Positions 6,788 through 14,446 of a DNA stretch of 17,524 bases are shown here, in pieces. Source of the stretch: Rhizobacter sp. (lineage in GTDB: Bacteria; Pseudomonadota; Gammaproteobacteria; Burkholderiales; Burkholderiaceae_C); NCBI GenBank assembly GCA_025360945.1, contig JANYBE010000414.1, positions 1 to 17,524 on the forward strand, read 5' to 3'. A program made the translations under genes and the position numbers. The notes beneath the pieces were generated by a model. It was given only the letters and a program-made list of their open reading frames with translations. It ran no database searches and was not told the origin of the DNA. How positions within the stretch are numbered: position 1 is the first letter of the stretch; every line of letters starts with the position of its first letter.

Positions 6788-9700
6788 GACACGTCCTGCT
6801 GCGCGACCAGCGCCTGGCGGATCACGCGCGTCATCGCGTCGAGCTGAAAGTGGCGCGCCATGCCGCGCAGGTTGCTGATGAACGCGGCCTGCGCTGGGTC
6901 GTTCGCTTCGATCTCGTCGAGCTTGCGCACGATGCCGCGGAAGTAGCCCAGGCTCACGAGCTCGTCCAGAGCACGCAGTTGCCCGGGCTCGGGCAGCGCG
7001 CCCTCGACGGCATGCGCTGGTTCCGGCGTTGGCTGCGCGGGCGCCACCGCCGTCGTCCACGCCAGCCGCAGACGCGCACCGAGCCAGTCGAGCAGTTCGT
7101 TCACGCGCACCGGCTTCAGGATGAAGTCTTCGATCGAGATGCCGACGTCGTTGTCCAGTCCCTTGTCAAACGCGTTGCCCGAGACGATGGCGACCGGTGC
7201 GGCACTGAGGGACTGGGCGCGGATCGCGCGCACCGTGGCCCAACCGTCGATGCCGGGCATCGCCAGGTCCATCAGGATCGCGTCGGCCGGGTGTTCGCCC
7301 AGCCATGCCAGGCAAGCGTGGCCCGAGGCCACAGTGGCCATCTCGAAACCCAGCGGCTGCAGCACGCTTACCATCAATTCGCGCTCGACCTCTTCGTTGT
7401 CGACGACGAGGATGCGCTTGCGCGTGCCGAGGTAGCCGGTGCGCGCGCTGCGCGGCGCCTCGACGGGCAAGCGCGCACCATGGACTTCGGGCAGGAACAA
7501 GCGGATGCGGAACACGGTTCCGCTGTCCTTCGCATCGACGGTGCTGCGCACCGTCATCTCGCCGCCCATCAGCTGCGTGAGCATCTTGCTGATCGTGAGG
7601 CCCAGACCCGTGCCGCCGCCGCCCTCGTTGCCGCGGGCGAAGGGCTCGAACATGTGGTCCAGATCAAGGGCCGCAATGCCGGGGCCGGTGTCCTCGATCT
7701 CGAACACCGCCATCTCGCGCGCGAAGCTGACACGAAATTCGACCCGACCAGTCTGCGTGAACTTGACGGCGTTGCCGAGCACGTTGATGAGAATCTGGCG
7801 CACGCGTTTCTCGTCGGCGCGCACGACCTCGGGCAGCCCGTCCGCGAGCACGCGGCGAAACACGATGCCCTTGGCCGCCGCCTGCAGCTCGAACATGCGC
7901 ACGATCTCCTGCATGCAGTCGCGAAAGCGCATCGGCTTGTTCTGCAGCCGCAGCTTGCCGGCCTCGATGCGCGCGATGTCGAGCGTGCCTTCGATCAGCG
8001 ACAGCAGGTGATCGCCGCCACGCCGGATCACCGTGACCGCCTGACGCCGATGCGCCGGCACGGAGGCATCTTCCTCGAGCAGCTGCGCGTAGCCCAGGAT
8101 GCTGTTCAGCGGCGTGCGCAGTTCGTGGCTCACCGTCGTGATGTAGCGGCTCTTGGCCTGGTTCGCCAGCTCGGCACTGCGCTTGGCCTGCTGCAACTGC
8201 TCGTCGGTGCGCCGGTGCGATTCGATCTCGCGCACCAACGCCTGGGTCTGTCGGTTTGATTCCTCCTGCGCCACCTGCCGACTCTTGTGCGTGAGCACCA
8301 GCCACCACGCGACGATGCCGCTGACGAGGAGCAGCGCGGCGAAGGCCTTGATGAAGCCCAAGCGCAACGCGGCGGCCGAGGCGGCGCCGCCCAGCAGCGG
8401 CAGACCCTGGTGGTAGAGAGTGGTGAACAGACCGGCGAGCAGCGGCACGACCACCGCCATCAGCAGCAGGTAGTGACCCAGTCCAGTCTCGAGGTAGGGC
8501 CAGACGGCGCGCGGCAACACGGCCCGCAGCGCGCTGTTCCACTGCACCGACAGACGCGCATGCGGCTTGCACAGGTCGTTGCAGCGCGCGTCCAGCGTGC
8601 AGCACAGCGAGCAGATGTCGCCCTGGTAGGCCGGGCAATGCGCGAGGTCGTCGCGTTCGTAGTCACGCTCGCAGATCACGCAGCTCGTCAGGCGTTTGTA
8701 GCCGCCTTCGTCGTCCGCGGGTTTGTCACCTGCGCGCGGCTGCCGTGCGAGATAGAAGCGCCCTTTGGTCGCCCATGCAATCAAGGGCGAAACAATAAGC
8801 GCAGTCACGAGCGCGATCACTGCCGAAAACGCCTGCGCCATCGGCCCGAGCACGCCGAGCCACGCGACGATGGACAGCAGCGAGGCCACACCCATCGCGC
8901 CGACGCCGACCGGATTCACGTCGTACAGATGCGCGCGCTTGAACTCGATGCCCTTGGGCGACCAGCCCATCGGCTTGTTGATCACCAGATCAGCGACGAC
9001 GGCCATCATCCAGGCGATGGCGATGTTCGAGTACAGGCCGAGGATCTTGCCCAGCGCCTGGAACACGTCGAGCTCCATCAGCATGAGCGCGATCGCGGTG
9101 TTGAACACCATCCACACGACGCGGCCCGGGTGGCTGTGCGTGAGCCGCGCGAAGAAGTTCGACCAGGCGAGCGAGCCGGCGTAGGCGTTCGTCACGTTGA
9201 TCTTGAGCTGCGAGACGAACACGAACAAGGCCGTGGCTGCGACCGCGAGGCCGTACTGCGAGAACACCGCGTTATAGGCCACGAGGTACATCTGGGTCGG
9301 ATCGACCGCGCGGTCGGGGGGCACCGCGTAGCCAATCGCGAGGTAGGCGAGCAGCGCGCCGCTGAGCATCTTCAGAACACCGGGGATCACCCAGCCCGGG
9401 CCGCCGATGATCACGCCGGCCCACCAGCGGGCCTTACGATTGTGCTGCGGCTCGGGCATGAACCGCAGGTAGTCAGCCTGCTCGCCCATCTGCGTGATCA
9501 GCGCGATGCCCACCGTCATCGCGGCGCCGAACTTCATCAGGTCGAAGCCGGCCGAGGGCGCGCCATCCGGCCCTTCACCGCCGTAGCGCCAGATCTCGGA
9601 CAGCACCTGCGGATGTTCGTGCAGCACGTAGGCCAGCGGCACGATCAGCATCAGCAGCCACAGCGGTTGTGTCCAGACCTGCAGCCTGCTGATCGTCGTG

Positions 9701-10284
9701 ACGCCGTGGGTCACGAGTGGGATCACGATGAGCGAGCACAACAGATAGCCCCAGGCCGGCGGGATGTCGAACGCGAGTTCCATCGCGTAAGCCATGATGG
9801 CCGCCTCGAGCGCAAAGAAGATGAAGGTGAAGCTGGCGTAGATCAGCGAGGTGATCGTCGAGCCGATATAGCCGAAGCCGGCGCCGCGCGTGAGCAAGTC
9901 CATGTCCACGCCGTGGCGTGCGGCGTAGACGCTGATCGGCCAGCCGGCCAAGAAGATGATCAGGCCGGTCGCCAAGATGGCCCAGAACGCGTTGATGAAG
10001 CCGTAGTCGACCAGCAGCGTGCCGCCGACCGCTTCGAGCACGAGGAACGACGCGGCGCCGAACGCGGTGTTAGCAACACGCAAGGCAGACCATTTGCGGA
10101 ACGAGCGCGGAGTGAAACGCAGCGCGTAGTCTTCCATCGTCTCGCGCGCGACCCAGCTGTTGTAGTCGCGGCGCACCTTCACGACCTGCTGCACTGGCTT
10201 GGTGCCCGACGCAGGCGGCACCGCCTGCCCGACGCGCGGTGCAGCATTGGCAGCTGTCTGGGGCAAGGTCGGAACTGCGCTCAT
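6784..10284 (-). CDS. NCS1 permease-type hybrid sensor histidine kinase/receiver
   Basis: This 1166-residue protein fuses a transporter-like sensor to a kinase. After an Ala/Pro-rich tail (1-36), residues about 40-510 form a full NCS1 (cytosine/purine/allantoin permease) domain of about 12 membrane segments, with RARG-like motifs such as MGEQADYLRFMPEPQ (266-280) and TNAYAGSLAWSNFF (365-378). Residues 535-572 carry eight cysteines (C535, C538, C550, C558, C561, C562, C568, C572). Two more membrane helices follow (about 602-622 and 643-664), then a coiled coil (668-712). HisKA has H720 in SHELRTPLNS; the HATPase has N834/N838, DTGPG (865-869) and GTGLGL (891-896). A C-terminal receiver has D1006 and K1057, and a ~65-residue conserved tail ends the protein. 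It probably senses a purine-type or urea-related nitrogen compound and may transport it. The GTG at 10176, with AGG eight bases upstream, is an alternative start next to the conserved region. Confidence 0.95.
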   Translation of the reverse strand: MSAVPTLPQTAANAAPRVGQAVPPASGTKPVQQVVKVRRDYNSWVARETMEDYALRFTPRSFRKWSALRVANTAFGAASFLVLEAVGGTLLVDYGFINAFWAILATGLIIFLAGWPISVYAARHGVDMDLLTRGAGFGYIGSTITSLIYASFTFIFFALEAAIMAYAMELAFDIPPAWGYLLCSLIVIPLVTHGVTTISRLQVWTQPLWLLMLIVPLAYVLHEHPQVLSEIWRYGGEGPDGAPSAGFDLMKFGAAMTVGIALITQMGEQADYLRFMPEPQHNRKARWWAGVIIGGPGWVIPGVLKMLSGALLAYLAIGYAVPPDRAVDPTQMYLVAYNAVFSQYGLAVAATALFVFVSQLKINVTNAYAGSLAWSNFFARLTHSHPGRVVWMVFNTAIALMLMELDVFQALGKILGLYSNIAIAWMMAVVADLVINKPMGWSPKGIEFKRAHLYDVNPVGVGAMGVASLLSIVAWLGVLGPMAQAFSAVIALVTALIVSPLIAWATKGRFYLARQPRAGDKPADDEGGYKRLTSCVICERDYERDDLAHCPAYQGDICSLCCTLDARCNDLCKPHARLSVQWNSALRAVLPRAVWPYLETGLGHYLLLMAVVVPLLAGLFTTLYHQGLPLLGGAASAAALRLGFIKAFAALLLVSGIVAWWLVLTHKSRQVAQEESNRQTQALVREIESHRRTDEQLQQAKRSAELANQAKSRYITTVSHELRTPLNSILGYAQLLEEDASVPAHRRQAVTVIRRGGDHLLSLIEGTLDIARIEAGKLRLQNKPMRFRDCMQEIVRMFELQAAAKGIVFRRVLADGLPEVVRADEKRVRQILINVLGNAVKFTQTGRVEFRVSFAREMAVFEIEDTGPGIAALDLDHMFEPFARGNEGGGGTGLGLTISKMLTQLMGGEMTVRSTVDAKDSGTVFRIRLFLPEVHGARLPVEAPRSARTGYLGTRKRILVVDNEEVERELMVSVLQPLGFEMATVASGHACLAWLGEHPADAILMDLAMPGIDGWATVRAIRAQSLSAAPVAIVSGNAFDKGLDNDVGISIEDFILKPVRVNELLDWLGARLRLAWTTAVAPAQPTPEPAHAVEGALPEPGQLRALDELVSLGYFRGIVRKLDEIEANDPAQAAFISNLRGMARHFQLDAMTRVIRQALVAQQDVS

Positions 10285-10299
10285 GAACCGAGTTGGTGC
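10285..10299. promoter_or_regulatory. NtrC-like dyad (one mismatch) between the kinase and ureA
   Basis: GAACC-GAGTT-GGTGC matches the GCACC-N5-GGTGC dyad recognised by NtrC at nine of ten specified positions, with correct spacing. It abuts the kinase ATG and overlaps the -12 element of the sigma54-like promoter, about 45 bp upstream of ureA. That position is unusual for activation of the kinase promoter, where sites normally lie about 100 bp upstream. Confidence 0.3.
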
Positions 10300-10312
10300 A
10301 AGCCCTGTGCCA
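10297..10312 (-). promoter_or_regulatory. Sigma54-type (-24/-12) promoter directed at the sensor kinase
   Basis: On the minus strand TGGCAC (10312-10307), five bases (AGGGC), then TTGCA (10301-10297) match the RpoN consensus TGGCAC-N5-TTGCW fully. It faces the kinase gene. The expected transcription start, 12 bases past the -12 C, is about 10286, only two bases before the ATG at 10284. The kinase would therefore be leaderless, or translation starts further inside, for example at the GTG at 10176. No Shine-Dalgarno site precedes the ATG at 10284. Nitrogen-limitation control would fit a sensor placed beside urease. Confidence 0.5.
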
Positions 10313-10322
10313 CGCGTGGTAC
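10307..10322. repeat. CCACGCGTGG palindrome in the kinase-ureA divergent region
   Basis: CCACGCGTGG (10310-10319) is a perfect 10-bp palindrome. Extended outwards to 10307-10322 it keeps two further matched pairs beyond one mismatch. It overlaps the -24 box of the sigma54-like promoter and lies about 22 bases before ureA, so a factor bound here could affect both directions. The LuxR-type regulator of the kinase operon is one candidate ligand. Confidence 0.35.
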
Positions 10323-10343
10323 GCCTCCTGCTACCTTCGCTGC

Positions 10344-10646
10344 ATGGAACTCACGCCCCGCGAAAAGGACAAGCTGCTGATCTTCACGGCCGCGCTGTTG
10401 GCCGAGCGCCGCAAGGCGCGTGGGCTCAAGCTCAACTACCCCGAGGCGGTGGCGCTCATCAGCGCGGCCATCATGGAAGGCGCGCGCGACGGCAAAAGCG
10501 TGGCCGCGCTGATGAGCGAAGGCAAGACCTGGCTCACTCGTTCCGACGTGATGGACGGCGTGGCCGAGCTGATCCCCGAGATCCAGATGGAGGCCACGTT
10601 TCCCGACGGCACCAAACTGGTGACCGTGCACCAACCTATCGCCTGA
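10344..10646 (+). CDS. ureA: Urease subunit gamma
   Basis: This 100-residue protein is the standard length for the gamma subunit of the three-subunit bacterial urease. It begins MELTPREKDKLLIF, contains LAERRKARGLKLNYPEAVAL and EGARDGKSVA, and ends EATFPDGTKLVTVHQPIA, all strongly conserved. The ATG at 10344 gives the family N-terminus; further in-frame codons upstream only extend into the divergent promoter. No clear ribosome-binding site is visible. UreA is a structural part of the cytoplasmic (UreABC)3 complex that hydrolyses urea to ammonia and carbamate. It is the first gene of a ureABC run, divergent from the sensor kinase across 59 bp, with no ureD directly upstream as is common in related bacteria. 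Confidence 0.97.
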   Translation: MELTPREKDKLLIFTAALLAERRKARGLKLNYPEAVALISAAIMEGARDGKSVAALMSEGKTWLTRSDVMDGVAELIPEIQMEATFPDGTKLVTVHQPIA

Positions 10647-10659
10647 AGGGCCCGAACCC

Positions 10660-10965
10660 ATGATTCCCGGTGAATTGCTGACCGACGGCCCCGACCACGA
10701 ACTCAACCCCGGTCGGCGCACCGCGAGCCTGGTGATCGAGAACACCGGCGACCGCCCGATCCAGGTCGGCTCGCACTACCACTTCGCCGAGACCAACGCC
10801 GCGCTGCGTTTTGACCGCGCGGCCGCACGCGGCATGCGGCTCAACATCGCGTCGGGCACCGCGGTGCGCTTCGAGCCGGGACAGCAGCGCACCGTGGAGC
10901 TCGTCGACTATGCCGGCGCGCGCGTCGTCTACGGCTTCCGCGGACTCGTGCAGGGCGCGCTATGA
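10660..10965 (+). CDS. ureB: Urease subunit beta
   Basis: This 101-residue protein has the normal length and motifs of the beta subunit: MIPGELL at the start, NPGRRTASLVIENTGDRPIQ, then VGSHYHFAETNAALRFDR, ASGTAVRFEPGQQRTVELV and a YGFRGLV end. It packs around UreC in the cytoplasmic urease. It begins 13 bp after ureA, and its last four bases overlap the ureC start (ATGA), so the three genes are one co-translated unit. Confidence 0.97.
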   Translation: MIPGELLTDGPDHELNPGRRTASLVIENTGDRPIQVGSHYHFAETNAALRFDRAAARGMRLNIASGTAVRFEPGQQRTVELVDYAGARVVYGFRGLVQGAL

Positions 10966-12674
10966 AGATCCAGCGCCGTGCCTATGCCGAGATGTTCGGC
11001 CCGACCACCGGCGACCGCGTGCGGCTGGCCGACACCGGCCTGTTCGTCGAGGTCGAGAAAGACTACACGCTCGCCGCCGGCGGCTACGGTGAAGAGGTGA
11101 AGTTCGGCGGCGGTAAGACGATCCGCGACGGCATGGCCCAGAGCCAGCGGCTCGCCGCCGAGGTCGCCGACACCGTGATCACCAACGCGCTGATCATCGA
11201 CCACTGGGGCATCGTGAAGGCCGACATCGGGCTCAAGAACGGGCTCATCAGTGCGATCGGCAAGGCCGGCAACCCCGACGTGCAATCGGGCGTGGACATC
11301 GTCATCGGCCCGGGCACCGAGATCATCGCCGGCGAGGGCAACATCGTCACGGCCGGCGGCATCGACACGCACATCCACTTCATCTGCCCGCAGCAGATCG
11401 AAGAAGCGCTGATGAGCGGCGTGACGACGATGATGGGCGGCGGCACCGGCCCGGCCACCGGTACCTTCGCGACCACCTGCACCCCGGGGCCGTGGCACAT
11501 CCACTCGATGCTGCGCGCGGCCGAGAGCTTCGCGATGAACCTGGGCTTTCAGGGCAAGGGCAATGCCTCGCTGCCCCGCGCGCTCGAGGAGCAGGTCGAG
11601 GCCGGCGCCTACGGATTGAAGCTGCACGAGGACTGGGGCACCACGCCGGCGGCGATCGACAACTGCCTGAGCGTGGCCGACCGACACGACGTGCAGGTCA
11701 CGATCCACACCGACACGCTGAACGAATCCGGCTTCGTCGAGGACACCGTGGCCGCGTTCAAGGGCAGAGCGATCGCGACCTTTCACACCGAAGGCGCCGG
11801 CGGCGGCCATGCGCCCGACATCATCAAGGTCGCTGGCCTGCCCAATGTGCTGCCGTCGTCGACGAACCCGACGATGCCGTACACGGTAAATACGATCGAC
11901 GAGCACCTGGACATGCTGATGGTGTGCCACCACCTCGACGCCGGCATCGCCGAAGACCTCGCGTTCGCCGAGAGCCGCATCCGGCGCGAGACGATCGCGG
12001 CCGAAGACATCCTGCACGACCTGGGGGTGTTCTCGATGATGTCGTCCGACAGCCAGGCCATGGGCCGTGTCGGCGAAGTCATCATCCGCACCTGGCAGGC
12101 TGCGCACAAAATGAAGTCGCAGCGCGGCCCGCTGCCGCAAGACTCGTCGCGTAACGACAACTTCCGCGTCAAGCGCTACATCGCGAAGTACACGATCAAC
12201 CCGGCGATCACGCAGGGCATCTCTCATGTCGTCGGCTCGATTGCGGTCGGCAAGCTCGCCGACCTGGTGGTGTGGAAGCCGGCCTTCTTCGGCGTGAAGC
12301 CGAGCCTGATCATCAAGGGCGGCATGATCGCGGCCGCCGCGATGGGGGACCCGAACGCCAGCATACCGACACCTCAGCCGGTGCACTACCGGCCAATGTT
12401 CGGCTCCTTCGGCAGCGCGATGGACAACACCTGCTTGACTTTCATCTCGAAGGCCGCAGCCGACCTCGGTGTGCCCGCTCAACTCGGCTTGCGCCGGCGC
12501 ACCGAGGCCGTGAAGAACACGCGCAGCATCGGCAAGAAGGACATGATCCACAACAGCGGCATGCCCGCCATCGAGGTCGACGCACAGACCTACGAAGTGC
12601 GCGCGGACGGTGTCCTGCTTACCTGCGAGCCGGCGACCGAGCTGCCAATGGCGCAGCGCTATTTCCTGTTCTAG
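10962..12674 (+). CDS. ureC: Urease subunit alpha (catalytic)
   Basis: This 570-residue protein is the nickel-binding catalytic subunit of urease. All catalytic residues are present: H137 and H139 in GIDTHIHF, carbamylated K220 in GAYGLKLHEDWG, H249 in VTIHTDT, H275 in ATFHTEGAGGGHAPD, D363 in MMSSDSQAMGR, and flap C322-H323 in MVCHHLD. The C-terminus is intact (AQRYFLF). It hydrolyses urea in the cytoplasm, giving ammonia and carbamate. Activity needs the UreD/E/F/G nickel-insertion proteins, none of which is encoded here; after ureC there is gene debris and then a chromate locus. Start is the ATG overlapping ureB. Confidence 0.98.
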   Translation: MKIQRRAYAEMFGPTTGDRVRLADTGLFVEVEKDYTLAAGGYGEEVKFGGGKTIRDGMAQSQRLAAEVADTVITNALIIDHWGIVKADIGLKNGLISAIGKAGNPDVQSGVDIVIGPGTEIIAGEGNIVTAGGIDTHIHFICPQQIEEALMSGVTTMMGGGTGPATGTFATTCTPGPWHIHSMLRAAESFAMNLGFQGKGNASLPRALEEQVEAGAYGLKLHEDWGTTPAAIDNCLSVADRHDVQVTIHTDTLNESGFVEDTVAAFKGRAIATFHTEGAGGGHAPDIIKVAGLPNVLPSSTNPTMPYTVNTIDEHLDMLMVCHHLDAGIAEDLAFAESRIRRETIAAEDILHDLGVFSMMSSDSQAMGRVGEVIIRTWQAAHKMKSQRGPLPQDSSRNDNFRVKRYIAKYTINPAITQGISHVVGSIAVGKLADLVVWKPAFFGVKPSLIIKGGMIAAAAMGDPNASIPTPQPVHYRPMFGSFGSAMDNTCLTFISKAAADLGVPAQLGLRRRTEAVKNTRSIGKKDMIHNSGMPAIEVDAQTYEVRADGVLLTCEPATELPMAQRYFLF

Positions 12675-12682
12675 AAGCACCA

Positions 12683-13084
12683 ATGCACGGTTTGAAAACT
12701 TCAGCCAAACTTCTCCAGGCAGAGCGTCGATCAGGCGAATCTTGGTATCGAGGCTGCGGACGAGGGGCGCCGCCGACGGCAGCCGAATGCACAGCAAAGC
12801 TCCGACGACACATGCCGGAACTGCTGGGCCCGTATGAGCGGGTGTGCGCCCTCGTCGGCGAAGACGATCTTGCAGCTTTACTCAATCAGTTCAGAGCACC
12901 GCCGCTTCTGTACGGATGTACACAGGCGGTTTGGCTTGGCGCCGACGGCCCGGCGCTTGTACGCAACTACGACTATCCACTCGACATCGTGTCCGATCAC
13001 TTGGAGTCCGCGCGTTGGTTCGGCCGCGAAGTGACGATGCGGCACGCGTGCGATATCGCCTCATCAACCGGGATACGGTGCTGA
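12683..13084 (+). pseudogene. Truncated C45-family autoproteolytic acyltransferase/hydrolase remnant
   Basis: An open frame of 133 codons begins 8 bp after ureC. Its middle resembles the N-terminal part of C45/AAT-like (isopenicillin-N acyltransferase-type) Ntn hydrolases: LRRHMPELLGPYERV (40-54), then YGCTQAVW with the probable nucleophile C79, then LVRNYDYPLDIVSDH and WFGREV (112-117). Complete proteins run to about 300 residues or more, and similarity stops abruptly near residue 118 (about 13034), followed by an unrelated tail and a stop. The N-terminal 15-20 residues also fit poorly. I infer a gene broken at both ends, probably at a recombination junction. The family assignment comes from memory of motifs, so it is moderate. 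Confidence 0.55.
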
Positions 13085-13354
13085 TGGGGGAACTGAAGGA
13101 TTGATCATGAGCGCAACAGAAGGCGTCACAAATTCATGGCCCAAGCTCGATCAAACTTCGCAAAAGATGGGCGTTAGCGCGCTGGGCTGGATGTACGTGG
13201 TTTCGCCGTACCTCCCGTCAGCGACTGGCAGGCAGCGACGGCTTTCCGGCTCGATGTCGGCCACACGCTATCGGCCAGTTGCGGCCGCTCACGACCGTCT
13301 GGAATCGAGCATCCTGAGGTGTTGAACAGGAGGCCAGAGTAAGGCGTACGCTGC
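13085..13354. other. Stretch without a supportable gene
   Basis: These 270 bp lie between the broken C45-type frame and the convergent ATP-grasp gene. Short frames exist on both strands, for example a 37-residue minus-strand frame ending at 13151, but none has a ribosome-binding site or a recognisable motif. A GCGGCCGC palindrome lies around 13280. Base composition is less GC-rich than in the flanking conserved genes. It may be debris from a past insertion or deletion. Confidence 0.5.
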
Positions 13355-14416
13355 TTAAGCTTGAGTGGTGAATGTGTTGAAGACCGTCTTACGCATCGCA
13401 AGCGCCTGACAGGTCGCTTCGACCAATGGCGAAATCGCGGCTTCGGGAAACGGCGACACGCTGCTGACGTTGATCTCGCAAAGAGCGTACTTCTCCTCAG
13501 CCTCGCCGTCTCGCTCTCCCAGCAGAAAGTCGGCGTCCCACAGCATCGGCAAGGCCTGGGGTTCGATCCCAACCCGACTGCACAGTTGGTTCACCCATTC
13601 GTCTTCCAGGCGGCGGCGCAAGTCCTGGAAGCGGGGGTCGTTCTGATCGCTGTAGAGGCGCTGGCTCGGCGGCGGCATGTCGCCCGAACCGACAGGCGGG
13701 TGCAACGCGACCACGGCCTGGTGCCCGAAACCTGCCACCTGTCCCTGGACGAGGTAAGCGCGCGTCATTCCTTCGACCATGCGGGGTTGCCAAGCCTGAT
13801 CGATCATATGGCCCGCGTTCTCGAAGTACGGGGCGATCCGCTGCATGACGCCGCCGAGATCCACGATCTCTTCGACGGAGCCACGCCGTGCGTGGCGAAG
13901 CGCATAGCGACCGACGCCGTGCTGCTCGATTCTCCAGATGCCGATGCCGCTGTGTCCGTGACGCTGTTTCAGCACGCGCGCGCCCACCTCCAGCCAACCC
14001 GGCAACTCAGCTTCGGCCTGCGCCAGATTGCTGATGCGATGCACGTCCGTGCCGAACGGCAGGTCGCTGACTGCCAGCAGTACATCCTTGGTCCCCAGTT
14101 TCAGAATCGCGTCGGGATGCGTGCTGACCAACACCCCACGGGCGGCCACGTCGCGCAGCATCGTGTCGAGTTGGCTGCGGTCACGTCCGCGTTCGATGGG
14201 GTTGTGCCAAACCAGTACGCCATGTACCTGCAAAAGCTGCTGCAGGACCTCGTCATGAAAGTCGTCGTGATAAATCGCGGGCTCGATCGCCACGCCGGCG
14301 CTCGCGAAGGCATCGAACACCCTCAGAAATCGGCTCTCTGCCGGATCGGCTCGGTCGCGGGCCGCGCGATCGCCGGGGTACAGGATGGCCAGGCGTGGCT
14401 GCATGTCGATGTTCAT
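13355..14416 (-). CDS. ATP-grasp protein of the Cj0069 type
   Basis: This 353-residue protein matches the pattern I recognise for Cj0069-family proteins, which have an ATP-grasp-like fold. Visible blocks are RLAILYPGDRAARDRADP near the N-terminus, IYHDDFHDEVLQQLLQVHGV, VWHNPIERGRDRSQLD, VSTHPDAILKLGTKDVL, VLKQRHGHSGIGIWRIE (the nucleotide-loop region), and a C-terminal EINVSSVSPFPEAAISPLVE that fits the metal-ligand segment of ATP-grasp enzymes. The reaction is not known; ATP-grasp enzymes usually join a carboxylate to an amine or thiol. The ATG at 14416 has AAGG six bases upstream; an ATG four codons in is possible. It lies 30 bp after the beta-propeller gene on the same strand, so the two probably form an operon, divergent from chrB. 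Confidence 0.75.
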   Translation of the reverse strand: MNIDMQPRLAILYPGDRAARDRADPAESRFLRVFDAFASAGVAIEPAIYHDDFHDEVLQQLLQVHGVLVWHNPIERGRDRSQLDTMLRDVAARGVLVSTHPDAILKLGTKDVLLAVSDLPFGTDVHRISNLAQAEAELPGWLEVGARVLKQRHGHSGIGIWRIEQHGVGRYALRHARRGSVEEIVDLGGVMQRIAPYFENAGHMIDQAWQPRMVEGMTRAYLVQGQVAGFGHQAVVALHPPVGSGDMPPPSQRLYSDQNDPRFQDLRRRLEDEWVNQLCSRVGIEPQALPMLWDADFLLGERDGEAEEKYALCEINVSSVSPFPEAAISPLVEATCQALAMRKTVFNTFTTQA

Positions 14417-14446
14417 GTCGGGCCTTTGAATATCTGCGGTGATGCA

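Noticed and set aside
6788..7060. N-terminal extension of the response regulator into the kinase gene
   Set aside because: No domain match. The GTG at 6787 overlaps the kinase stop and places the receiver domain at the normal distance from the start.
8287..10380. Open frame of almost 700 codons on the plus strand opposite the sensor kinase
   Set aside because: It is rich in Arg, His, Gln and Asp repeats with no domain pattern, typical of the antisense frame of a GC-rich gene. The kinase on the other strand has every expected motif.
10929..12797. Open frame of about 620 codons on the minus strand opposite ureC
   Set aside because: Composition is low-complexity and His/Arg/Val-rich, and it mirrors the complete, conserved ureC. 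It is a codon-bias shadow.
13101..13325. 74-codon plus-strand frame in the gap after the C45 remnant
   Set aside because: It has no ribosome-binding site and no recognisable motif, and short frames occur on both strands here. I treat the stretch as gene-less.
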